Source of the DNA: Karstenula rhodostoma CBS 690.94
Taxonomy: Eukaryota > Ascomycota > Dothideomycetes > Pleosporales > Didymosphaeriaceae
DNA: 64,000 nt
Assembly: GCA_010093485.1 (NCBI GenBank)
Contig: MU001507.1
Location: 818,844-882,843, forward strand
Direction of reading: 5' to 3'
The number at the start of each line of letters is the position of its first letter. The stretch's first letter is position 1. Shown here piece by piece: positions 55,041-64,000 of the stretch. The notes beneath the pieces were generated by a model. That model made no database searches, had not been told where the DNA came from, and saw nothing but the letters and a program-made list of their open reading frames with translations. The position numbers were made by a program, and so were the translations under genes.

Positions 55041-56738
55041 ATGTTGCACCTTTTACTTCTTTGGTACATCGCGTCAGGAAGCCTCACACTTGCTGATCCA
55101 ATATTCGAGACCACCACATCCCTCTACAGGCCTTCGCGCGTCCGCAACACTATCATCGATACCGCGACCTACACACGCCCCTTCAACCATGATGCTATCG
55201 ACCAGAACCGAATCCTATCTATCGGATTCTCCAAAGCTCAGTCGTTGATAGCAAGCACCACTGACATATCAAAGCGGTCACCAACCAGCATCCCCATGCC
55301 AAACATACGTCGCGCTAAACACGAACTTGATGAACTTCTAGAAGAACCTGCGTACTTGACTATGATTCTCTTAGTAAATGGCTATGACGTTACTGTACCC
55401 ATCCTGAAGGAAAACGCAACAGACTTTTGCAGGTCTGTTAGCAGCAAAATTGAGGGGAGTGCTTCGGACATAACGACCTCCATAGGCGATGGTGAACCTA
55501 CAGAAGCACCGAAAACGTCAGATGCGAGCAAGGCAGCGGATCAAGAGCCTAAGGCAACCGAAGAGGCCACGAGCGACACCGAAACAGATACACCAAGTTC
55601 CTCAGAAACTCCATCTACATCTAAAACCCCGACGAAGAAGCCAAGCTCCACTACGACAGCAGACACGAATGCCAAGTCAATACCGGATCATAATTCCACT
55701 TCTACCACAGGAAGTCTGTCCACAGCAGATCGAACATCTGGAACGACGTTTTCTCATAAGGGTACTGCCATCGCTCCATCTATCACTACAACGGAAGATG
55801 ACGCGGCGCTTACAACCACTTCTTCCACCTCCTCGGTCGATGACGCAGGTAAGTCCCGCGACGTGTCACAGCTACTAGCCGACAACTCCAAAGCATGGGC
55901 GTCCTACAGCTCGTACATTGACGACCTCCATTCGCGCTTAAGCAAGCGAGTACATAATAAGCGGACAGATTCACCCACGAGCACCAAGGAGCCGAAACCA
56001 GCAAAAAGCCCAACAACGAGCGCCGATGCTCCGTCCGCGACCAGGGACAAAGTAGCCGCCCGCCAACAACGCCAGTTCTCCCAAGCCGCTGGTTTGCGGG
56101 ACCTGCTCCTTTGGTTCCATCCCCCGTTTGTGTGGCGCAGGAACGGCCTGGGGTACCACCTTCACGACTCGGCTGAGGTGGAGCAGGTGCAGGGCTTCTC
56201 GTCCAAGTCGTCTGCGAAGAAGCGCCACGACGCCGCGGAGGAACAAGGGAAGCTGGGTATAATGAAAGCGCATGAAGGGGAAGAGGACGACACAGAGCCA
56301 ACGTCCATCCCCCGCCCCGAACCCACATCCACAAAGGCTAAAGACCCACCAAAGCCAACCTTCGGATTCGACCCTCATCCCCACACCCCACGTCCTTCTT
56401 CCACGCCACACAAGTCCAAGTCCCACTCCCCCACCAGCACGGGTGCAGAACCCACGACAACGCCCGACCTAGACGACTCAACCGATCCCGCCGCGCCGTC
56501 AGCTCGTCCGTCAGCGGGAAACGCAACGCACGCGGACCCCGACGGCAATAGTAGTGTCGGCGCGCGGTTACGCTGGCCCAAGAATCCGTTCATGGAGCCG
56601 ATATTCTGGGGTGTGGGGGCGTGGTATTTGGTGATGGCGTACTGGGAGGGTTATCGGCAGGCGAGGGGGGAGGTGGGGTGGGGGTTAACGGATGGGGCGT
56701 GTAGGTGGGTTGGAGGTGTTATGGTGAGGTATCTTTAG
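55041..56738 (+). CDS. Secreted Ser/Thr-rich protein with dibasic sites, unknown
   Basis: One exon, 565 residues. Residues 1-18 (MLHLLLLWYIASGSLTLA) form a signal peptide. A short ordered part follows (LYRPSRVRNTIIDTATY; PAYLTMILLVNGYDVTVPIL). Then comes a long Ser/Thr/Pro/Lys region likely to be O-glycosylated. KR sites (ISKRSPTS, LSKRVHNKRTD) could be cut by Kex2. Near residue 355 is GLRDLLLWFHPPFVWRRNG. The C-terminus has a hydrophobic stretch, FWGVGAWYLVMAYWEGYR, which could sit in a membrane. It follows the previous secreted gene in tandem, 259 bp away. No family is recognised. Confidence 0.75.
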   Translation: MLHLLLLWYIASGSLTLADPIFETTTSLYRPSRVRNTIIDTATYTRPFNHDAIDQNRILSIGFSKAQSLIASTTDISKRSPTSIPMPNIRRAKHELDELLEEPAYLTMILLVNGYDVTVPILKENATDFCRSVSSKIEGSASDITTSIGDGEPTEAPKTSDASKAADQEPKATEEATSDTETDTPSSSETPSTSKTPTKKPSSTTTADTNAKSIPDHNSTSTTGSLSTADRTSGTTFSHKGTAIAPSITTTEDDAALTTTSSTSSVDDAGKSRDVSQLLADNSKAWASYSSYIDDLHSRLSKRVHNKRTDSPTSTKEPKPAKSPTTSADAPSATRDKVAARQQRQFSQAAGLRDLLLWFHPPFVWRRNGLGYHLHDSAEVEQVQGFSSKSSAKKRHDAAEEQGKLGIMKAHEGEEDDTEPTSIPRPEPTSTKAKDPPKPTFGFDPHPHTPRPSSTPHKSKSHSPTSTGAEPTTTPDLDDSTDPAAPSARPSAGNATHADPDGNSSVGARLRWPKNPFMEPIFWGVGAWYLVMAYWEGYRQARGEVGWGLTDGACRWVGGVMVRYL

Positions 56739-57064
56739 GTGGAGGGTTGGGGGCGTGCTTGTTTTGGGACATTTCGTTTCCGTTGGGATTGTATATTCTG
56801 ACAAGTTGTACTTGTAGCGTTCTGTAGCGTTGTGCCGTTCACTGTGCTTTAGCATGTTTGCATGAAGTTACGGCTGGTTAGCACTCATCACGCTAAGATA
56901 TTGTGTATTGTTGGGAGTAAAGGTGTCTGTATTCTACAGTCAGTGTTGCTGAGCATGAGTCTAAGTCTATGGTATATACAATGCGATGCGCGCTAATGTT
57001 CATGTAGGCCTGGGTATCAACAGTAATGTTACAGTATGGTTTCCTCTTTCTGTGACCCTCCTCG
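56739..57064. other. Convergent intergenic, 0.33 kb
   Basis: 3' ends of the secreted protein and mitochondrial carrier genes. Nothing else is seen. Confidence 0.5.
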
Positions 57065-58331
57065 TCAGGTCAACAGAATATGTGCCCCTTCGTGGCTTAT
57101 GATTACCTCCTCGGTATCGAACGCGTACTTCCTCCGCACAAGCTCGAACACGATCAGCCCTGCACTCGTGCTTGGCATCTGCTTGATGGTGCTCATCCAG
57201 AAGTCTCTGTACAGATATCGCCGCCAGCCGCCTTGTCTCTTCGCTAGTTTTCCGCACTGTCGGAATGTTTCTTGATACGCGTGGTAGTACCGCCTCATGA
57301 TCCCCGAGGAGTTCGCTTCCTGATGAGCTTGGAAATCCAGCGCTTCGAGGCGGCGGTAGTGGACGTCTTGGAGCTCGGTGAGCGGGTGCTGGATGGTCTG
57401 CGACGCCAAGGAGGCGGAAATGCCTGCTAAGAGGATGAAGCTGGGTTCTAAGGCGTAGTGGGGTTTGATGACGGGGCGGCCGTCTGTTTCGTCAATGTAG
57501 AGGGCTCTTGACTCCAGAAGGGTATCTCGTGTGCGGCTGCCGTAATAGCGGGTTATGTATGTGTAGTAGGCTTGGCTCTTGATTGTCTCGAACGTGCCGA
57601 AGAAGAAGGCTGCGCCGACGGAATCCTTGACCAAACTGAGGCCAAAGCCCCCGAAGATGCCGCGAATTCCAATTGACTGCAGCTTGTGCCACGAGTAGTG
57701 CCACATGGTTTTGTATTTCCCTTCGAGGATATCTGAGGTTCGGAAGCGGACTTGGAGGGCGTCAAAGGGCGCTGCAAGAGTGGATTGAACACCGCCAGCG
57801 ATCAAGCCTGCTGTGAAAGTTGTCTGGAACGAGGGCGGGGGATATGTTCGCTTCGTTTGGTAAGAGGACGGCACATGGAGACTCGATAGGCTGTGGAGGT
57901 ACGATGTGTATAGTACGGCACCAATCCTGTGCACAATTAGCTTTATGGGGTCTATTTGTTGTCAGAGGGGCCCCGTACAAGGTGTTCGCAATCAGGGGCG
58001 GCATGACTTGGTTCGGTATGAAGCTCCAACCCTCGGTCCTTATCGCGTGCCACAAAACCGCTGGGGTAGTCATCCGCCATGTCCACTTGGCTGCCGCTTG
58101 GAAGTGAGGGTTGATGGCTCGGGCGTAGCCCATGTAATCGATGCGGCCTCTGAAGAAAGCCTTAACCGGCGCTCGAAAGTAGAAAGCAACAACACGCGCG
58201 GCAATGACCCTCATACCAGCCGCCTGCGCGCCCGTTGCGGGCGCCTTATTCGGACCCTGGCCATCGTTGTTGTTGTTTCCATCCACGCGGGGAACGGTGC
58301 CAGCGCGGGGACTGGAGAAGCTGGGGGTCAT
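57065..58331 (-). CDS. Divergent mitochondrial carrier family protein
   Basis: Membrane protein of the SLC25 fold, substrate unknown. Two exons, 58331-57979 and 57926-57065 (52-bp intron), give 404 residues. The first 30 residues are polar with an Asn run. Carrier features: TFTAGLIAGGVQSTLAAPFDALQVRFR (PFDALQVR fits Px[DE]xx[KR]x[KR]), IRGIFGGFGLSLVKDSVGAAFFFGTFE, then LLAGISASLASQTIQHPLTELQDVHYRR, where the third signature has Thr-Glu in the motif. The first repeat is degenerate (VIAARVVAFYFRAPVKAFFRG). Such divergence suggests an atypical carrier rather than a core transporter. It is divergent from SPT16. Confidence 0.85.
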
Positions 58332-58686
58332 CGCATATCACCAAAGCTAAGAGAGCGCTGCAGACTCATCGGGGAGCGAGTGCAGCAGTACTAGTAAAGG
58401 CAAGCAGCAGTACAAGTAAAATAAAGGCAAGCAGCGGCTGCACGTGGGCGCGTCACCGGTGAAGTCGAGGTGACCTGCGCTCGGAAGAGGCTGAAGTTCG
58501 GAAAAGGCCGCGGAACTCGAAGTGGAGCTGCTGGCGCCTATTCACGAACCGTGACCGCCAAGACCTTCCGCGTCGCGTCACTCAGACCTCGCGACTTTCT
58601 TCTCATCGGCGCCTGTCTTACTTGCACCCCACCCGCAGCGTCGCAGTCACCCGCGAAGGCTGTGTCCAGTCCCCGCCTGCATCATC
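58332..58686. promoter_or_regulatory. Bidirectional promoter of mitochondrial carrier and SPT16
   Basis: A 355-bp spacer holding CACGTGGGCGCGTCACC at 58441, the third occurrence of the E-box/GCGCGT composite seen upstream of SRS2 and UTP4/CSC1. Confidence 0.5.
58441..58454 (+). promoter_or_regulatory. CACGTGGGCGCGTC element
   Basis: Differs from the SRS2 and CSC1 elements by one purine in the middle and the final base. It lies 110 bp from the carrier start and 246 bp from the SPT16 start. Confidence 0.4.
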
Positions 58687-61600
58687 ATGGCCGACGACAT
58701 TGTCATCGACAAGGACCTCTTCCACGAGCGCCTGGGCAACTTCGTCTCCAAGTGGAAGACAGACAAGCGCGGTGGTGATCAGCTCTTCCAGGGCGCAGGC
58801 TCCATCGCGACCGTCGTGGGCAAGGCGAGCGAATCAGGCAGCTACCTGAAGCCCGCAGCCTTCCAGGTAAGAGCGCGCAAACCGAGCTTGAATTAATTGT
58901 ACATGCGCTGACAGCTGTCGCACAGCTATGGCTGCTAGGCTACGAGTTCCCCGCGACCCTGTTCATCATCACGCCTGAGCTTTTCCAGATCGTCACGACA
59001 AAGAAGAAGGGTACGTAGATCGTCGAGCACAAGTTCAAGCACCCTGCATCGGATTCGAGAAGGCGATACAACGGCAGACAGAGCCCCATCTTTGACTTGG
59101 ATGCGCGACATTGATCGCGGTCAAGCTGCTAACACATTGCACAGCGTCATATCTCGAGCCTTTGAAGGGTGGCAAGGTCCCTGTTGAGATCCTCATTCGG
59201 GGCAAGGATGTGGACGAGAACAAGAAGCAGTTCGAAAAATGCCTCGACATCATAAAGAAGGCAGGCAAGAAGGTCGCCGTGCTCAAGAAGGATAATTCGA
59301 GCGGTGGCTTTGCAGAAGAGTGGAAAACGGCATTCGGAGAAGCTGGCATCAAGGACGAGGACCAGATCGAGCTAGGCCCTATCCTCTCGCAGGCAGCCAT
59401 GTCTATTAAAGATGCGAAGGAGCTGGTACGTCTTAGAGCGGGACTGTTCAGGTTTGCAGCTACTGACAAACATGCAGCGACTCATCCGCGATGCGTCGCG
59501 CGCATCGAGCGCCGTCATGAGCAACTACTTCGTCGAAGAAATGTCCGAGATCCTCGATTCCGAAAAGAAGGTATCCCACAAAGCCTTCTCCGATAAGATC
59601 TCGAACAAGATAGACGACCAGAAGTTTTTCGAGAAGCAGAAGGTATCGAAAAACTTCGACAACATGCAGCTGGATTGGTGCCTGCAACCCACGGTGCAAA
59701 GTGGCGGGAGCTACGACCTGAAGTTCAACGCCGAACCGGACGACAACAACTTGCACGCCGGAGTCATCGTTTCCGCGCTCGGTCTTCGCTACCACACATA
59801 CGGCGCCATGATTGCGCGAACTTTCATGGTAGACCCGAACCGCGAACAGGAGACAGCGTACAAGATCCTCCTGTCGGTGCACGATTTGATTATCAAGATC
59901 ATAAAAGATGGTGTGGTGGCGAAAGACGTATACGGCAAGGCTTTGGAACTCTTGAAGAAAAAGAAGCCCGAGTATGAGAAGCATTTCCCCAAGAATGTTG
60001 GGTACGGCGTTGGCACTGAGAACAAGGATACGGCACTTCTTCTGAGTGGAAAGAACACTCGCGTTCTTAAGGACGGTATGACCTTGGTCATTAGCACCAG
60101 CTTGCAAGATTTGGAGAACACAAAGCCTCAGGACAAGAAGAGCAAGACTTATTCGCTGGTTCTGGTCGACACGGTCCGCGTGGGTCCCACCGATTGTGCC
60201 GTCTTCACAAAGGATACCGCGTCCGACCTCGAAAGCATCTCATTCTTCTTCAACGATGAAGAAGAGGAAGAAAAGAAGCCAAAGGCGAAGAAGGAATCCC
60301 GACCTGCCGTTGCACAAACGAACATTACCAAGACCCGAACGCGACATGAGCGTCCGACTAACCAAGACGCCGAGAAAGAGGCGCAGCGGCGAGTGCACCA
60401 AAAGGAACTCCACCAGAAGAAGCAGCAAGCAGGTCTGGAAGAGTATGGCGAGGACGCCAAAGCTCTGAACGGCACCGAAGAGAAGAAGTTCAAGAAATTT
60501 GAGTCATACAAGCGAGACAATCAGTTGCCAACAACAGTTGCCAGGCTGGAGATCGTTGTCGACAAGAAGAACCTCACTGTCATCCTTCCCATCATGGGTC
60601 GACCAGTTCCTTTCCATATTCATACCATCAAGAATGCTTCCCATACCCCGGAAGCCGACTTCACTTCCCTTCGTATCAACTTCTTGTCACCAGGTCAAGG
60701 TGTTGGCCGGAAAGACGACCAGCCATTTGAGGATCCCAACGCACACTTCATTCGCAGTCTGACCTTCCGCTCGCACGACATCGACCGCATTGAGCAAATC
60801 ACCAAGGACATTACCGAGCTCAAAAAGGACGTTGTTCGCCGAGAGCAAGAAAAGAAGCAGATGGAAGATGTTGTTGAGCAGGATAAACTCGTGCCTATCA
60901 AGAGTATGTTGTCTTAACTTTCGCTCAGCTTCCTTACTAACTTCTACAGACCGAAAACCCTTCGTTCTCGACATGATCTACCTTCGCCCTGCCCTTGACG
61001 GCAAGCGTATTCCAGGATCTGTTGAAATTCACCAAAACGGTCTCCGCTATGCCCACGGCGCCGGCGGCGTTAAAGTCGACGTTCTCTTCAGCAACGTCAA
61101 GCATCTCTTCTTCCAGCCCTCGCAACACGAACTCATCGTCATTATCCACGTGCACCTGAAGAACCCCATCATGGTTGGCAAGAAGAAGACCAAGGACGTC
61201 CAGTTCGTCCGCGATGCCACGGATATCCAATTCGACGAGACGGGTGCCCGCGCGAAGCGCAAGCACAAGGGTTACGGCGACGAAGAAGAGTTCGAACAGG
61301 AGCAAGCGGAGCGACGACAGCGCGCAGCTCTCGACAAAGAATTCAAGAACTTCGCGGAGAAGATCGCCGAGGCAGCACGCAATGAGAACGTCAGTGTCGA
61401 CATCCCATACCGCGAGCTTGGATTCAACGGCGTACCCTCTCGATCCTCCGTGCTCATCCAGCCCACGACCGACTGCCTGGTGCAGCTAACGGAGCCCCCC
61501 TTCACTTGCATCACGCTCAGCGAGATCGAAATTGTGCACCTCGAGCGTGTGCAGTTCGGCCTCCGCAACTTCGATATGGTGGTCGTCTTCAAAGACTACA

Positions 61601-62055
61601 ACCGCACGCCTGCGCACATCAACACCATTCCCGTGGAGTCTCTCGACCCCGTAAAGGACTGGCTCGACTCTGTCGACATTCCCTTCTCCGAGGGCCCGCT
61701 CAACCTCAATTGGGCCACCATCATGAAGACGGTGACCAGCGACCCGCACCAGTTCTTCGTCGACGGCGGGTGGTCGTTCCTTTCCACCGAGTCCGACGAC
61801 GAAGACGGAGAGGAGGAGGAAGAGGAGAGCGCGTTCGAGGTGTCGGAGAGCGAGTTGGCGCAGAGCGACGAGAGCAGCGAGGAGGAGAGCGACTTCGATG
61901 AGAATGCGTCTGATGAGATGTCGGACGAGGGCTCGGAGGACGAGTTCTCCGAGGGAGAGGACTGGGACGAGCTGGAGAAGAAGGCGGCAAGGAAGGACCG
62001 CGAGAGCGGGCATGCGGAGGAGGAAGAGGAGAAGGGCAAGAAGAGGAAGAGGTAG
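58687..62055 (+). CDS. SPT16: FACT complex subunit Spt16
   Basis: Histone chaperone that, with Pob3, reorganises nucleosomes during transcription and replication. Five exons, 58687-58866, 58926-59010, 59145-59425, 59478-60903 and 60950-62055, give 1025 residues, close to yeast (1035). Order: an N-terminal lobe ([20 protein letters not shown]), a pita-bread aminopeptidase-like domain without metal ligands ([25 protein letters not shown]), a Lys/Glu-rich linker, a dimerisation/middle domain ([28 protein letters not shown]), and a double PH region ([35 protein letters not shown]). Then comes [22 protein letters not shown]. The last 80 residues are an acidic Asp/Glu/Ser tail ending in KKRKR. Every exon join restores conserved sequence. 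Confidence 0.97.
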
Positions 62056-62503
62056 GTCTCTTCTCGACTTTGGCACAAACGAACGCAGAGCCAGTAGGCG
62101 TTGGGAGTGTGCGGGGAGCGTGCGGAGAGCGTGGAGGAGACTTGCATCTCTCCTTTGCGACGAGTCGAAGCACGGTGTTTTGGGTTTTCAAGCTTCATGT
62201 AAAACTGCCGGCTTTTTTTCTGCGCTGTCGGACACATGGGTATAGGTCCTGCTCTATCAGAGAGACGGAACGAGCGTTTGGCGTTTGAGTAGTAGCTTCG
62301 AGCTCTGGCGGGACAATTATATCATATTTATTTGGTCCGTTACTACCACCATTGTGCAATAAGCTTCCAACCGCGCGTTGTCGCCCTATAGAGACGACAA
62401 AACAAGTATGTATAGGTGATGCGATGGCGCTTCTCCGGCCACCTAGCTATGTGTTATGTATTATCGCTTTTACAATACTTGAGGGGAAAAAATTGACAGC
62501 AGC

Positions 62504-62522
62504 AGCTAGCTAGCTAGCTAGC
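62504..62522 (+). repeat. (AGCT)n microsatellite
   Basis: Nearly five perfect AGCT units, self-complementary. A further short AGCTAGC occurs at 62584. Confidence 0.9.
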
Positions 62523-62602
62523 CTACATGCTCTCCGGCAGGGGTAGAAATATGTCCAGTCGAAAATGACGCCTATATCCCAACTAGCTAGCGACAGAAAG
62601 AG

Positions 62603-62621
62603 GAGAGAGAGAGAGAGAGAG
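62603..62621 (+). repeat. (GA)n microsatellite
   Basis: Nine to ten GA dinucleotides. Confidence 0.9.
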
Positions 62622-62747
62622 CTTGGAGCGTGACGTCGTGGCGCATGTACAAACTCCCAACGTATTTAGGCAGTATTTCAAGGCAGATGCCCAAAGATCA
62701 AACAAACGCTAGTAGGTACAGACAGAGGAAAGGAGATTGTGGAGGCG

Positions 62748-64000
62748 TTATCTTGATGCGGGCGAGTAACTCCGCAAGGGCTCCCTGCCGTCGATGGACA
62801 GCGGCTCGGGCGTGATCTGTATGCTTGGTAACCGCTCCAGTGTGGGCAGTTGCGGCGGACCCGGTAACTGCGGGGCGCGCGTTGCGGTGGGGCTTTCGTA
62901 TATCGGGGGGTCTTCGTACGCAGGCGCATCCTCGGTAGGTATATCGATGCTAGGAGAAGGGTTGGGCGTCGCGACTCTGCTCAGGTTGCTCGAGTGGGGA
63001 TTCGAATTTGGGTGCGATAGGGAGACAACTTCGAAGTCGTCTGAGTTGGAGCGGTGGGTGTTCACGGCCTCGGGGAACTCGTACTCTTCAGACGCTCGGC
63101 CGGTTGAGACGGATCGTAAAGACGACGCCGAGAGCCCTCTCCGGTGCGTATTCAGCGTCGTATTTGATAAGCCTCTTTCCCGCCCACCGCTTCCAAACGA
63201 CGCGGCGCCGTCAAGAAGAGGCCGGTTATCGCTGTCCGTCGAGTTCGCTCGCAGCCTCGTTCCGTCATGCCTTGCAACGCCCAGATCGCCGTACTGCACA
63301 GAGGAAACGCGGCGGTCGCGGCTGGCGGTTTGGTGCGTCGCAATGAGCAAGGCGCTCACGGACTCTTCGGCCGCCTGTTCCGCCCTTCTCCTGATCTCTG
63401 CAAGAGCCTCGTAATCCCCACGCTGACGCGCTTCTCGACGTGCTTGTCTGCGCTCCTCGCGCTCGCGCGCCTCCTGGCGGCGGGCAAGTCGAATCTGGTA
63501 AAGGGACTCCATTTCACCCTCCCGGCGAGCTTCCTCTTCGTCGATTTCTTCGGGGAATTCCACGACTGTATCAATACCCCCTCTTTCGCCCTCCCGCCCC
63601 AGCACTTGCTCGTTTTCTCGTGGAGCGGGGGCGTATGCGGGGAGGGTCATTACACTGCGAACCGAGGTGTTGCGGTCCACGCCTGCGTTGTTGTTGTTGT
63701 TGCTGTTGGTATTGCTATTCTGGGCGAACGACTGTCTCTCCGGATCGTTCGCGACGGCTACGCTCCCGGTCATCTCGCGATCGCGGTTCGCCCCAAGACT
63801 GCTATTCCTGCCCGCATCCTGGTCTTGTAGGCTCGTAGAGTATTGGTTCCGGCGTGGTCTTATGCGAAGGTTTTTCCATGAGAAGAGCGAGGGCAGCTTG
63901 TCCTTGGGTTTGCGCGTGGGCACGCCGGAATTGTGGCGCAGCTTGATCGTGAGGATATAGGTGACGAGGAGGATAACGAAGATTATGATGACAATGATTG
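62748..64000 (-). CDS. Single-span membrane protein with PPxY motif (5' end outside window)
   Basis: Truncated at the right edge; 417 residues are visible. The first visible residues form a membrane helix (IIVIIIFVILLVTYILT) followed by positive KLRHNSGVPTRKPK, so the rest is probably cytosolic. An Asn run comes next. Then an Arg/Glu-rich coiled-coil-like helix runs from EEARREGEMESLYQIRLARR to DYEALAEIRRRAEQAAEE. The tail is disordered with YEDPPIYESP, a PPxY motif (PPIY, bases 62898-62909) of the kind bound by Nedd4/Rsp5 WW domains, and LPAYAPAP further up. This layout resembles Rsp5 adaptor proteins; that role is an inference. A signal peptide or ectodomain may lie beyond the edge. Confidence 0.75.
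   Translation of the reverse strand, partial: IIVIIIFVILLVTYILTIKLRHNSGVPTRKPKDKLPSLFSWKNLRIRPRRNQYSTSLQDQDAGRNSSLGANRDREMTGSVAVANDPERQSFAQNSNTNSNNNNNAGVDRNTSVRSVMTLPAYAPAPRENEQVLGREGERGGIDTVVEFPEEIDEEEARREGEMESLYQIRLARRQEAREREERRQARREARQRGDYEALAEIRRRAEQAAEESVSALLIATHQTASRDRRVSSVQYGDLGVARHDGTRLRANSTDSDNRPLLDGAASFGSGGRERGLSNTTLNTHRRGLSASSLRSVSTGRASEEYEFPEAVNTHRSNSDDFEVVSLSHPNSNPHSSNLSRVATPNPSPSIDIPTEDAPAYEDPPIYESPTATRAPQLPGPPQLPTLERLPSIQITPEPLSIDGREPLRSYSPASR

Larger units (their letters stand above)
62056..62747. other. Convergent intergenic, 0.69 kb, with microsatellites
   Basis: 3' regions of SPT16 and the right-edge gene. It contains a CTAG tetranucleotide run and a GA run (separate entries). 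Confidence 0.5.

Overview
The window is a stretch of a filamentous ascomycete (Pezizomycotina) genome. The evidence is short GT-AG introns (mostly 45-60 bp, often with GTAAGT/GTACGT donors and CTAAC/CTGAC branch sites), compact gene spacing on both strands, and recognisable orthologues of SRS2, AP180/CALM, nudC, ATP16, PNG1, UTP4, CSC1, SUR7 and SPT16. A Dothideomycete is my best guess from general character; no single feature proves it. No CRISPR array, bacterial operon, rRNA or convincing tRNA was seen.

Layout. 0.1-1.1 kb: a secreted NlpC/P60 peptidase (minus). 2.4-5.5 kb: an Srs2-type helicase with a PIP box and a SUMO-interaction-like motif. 6.3-9.6 kb: a divergent AP180/CALM and nudC pair. 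11.2 kb: a small charged unknown. 12.9 kb: an AT/TpA-rich, RIP-like relic. 13.7 kb: a GH43 arabinanase. 15.1 kb: the ATP synthase delta subunit. 16.3-24.5 kb: a giant disordered protein locus that is one reading frame broken only by two TAG codons. 24.9-28.7 kb: a large conserved unknown with a C-terminal membrane anchor (minus). 29.3-31.0 kb: a PAP2 lipid phosphatase, divergent from an alpha/beta hydrolase (31.7-33.3 kb). 34.3 kb: a SUR7-family protein. 37.8 kb: PNG1 with an intact catalytic triad. 40.8-43.6 kb: UTP4, divergent from the CSC1/OSCA channel gene (44.3-47.2 kb). 47.3-49.3 kb: an MFS sugar transporter with one apparently defective splice acceptor. 50.1-51.5 kb: uncertain coding remnants. 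51.7 kb: a 2-hydroxyacid dehydrogenase. 53.6 and 55.0 kb: two tandem secreted unknowns. 57.1-62.1 kb: a divergent mitochondrial carrier and SPT16. Right edge: a truncated single-membrane-span protein with a PPxY motif.

The genes do not form one pathway; most are ordinary housekeeping genes in eukaryotic order. The accessory flavour comes from the secreted proteins (NlpC/P60, arabinanase, two Ser/Thr-rich proteins), the sugar transporter and the disordered giant. The items most worth following are the fungal NlpC/P60 enzyme, the twin-TAG giant frame, the GG splice acceptor in the transporter, the Srs2 tail motifs, and a CACGTG-RGCGCGT promoter element shared by SRS2, UTP4/CSC1 and carrier/SPT16. 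All exon boundaries were placed by eye from splice signals and protein continuity, not from transcript data.
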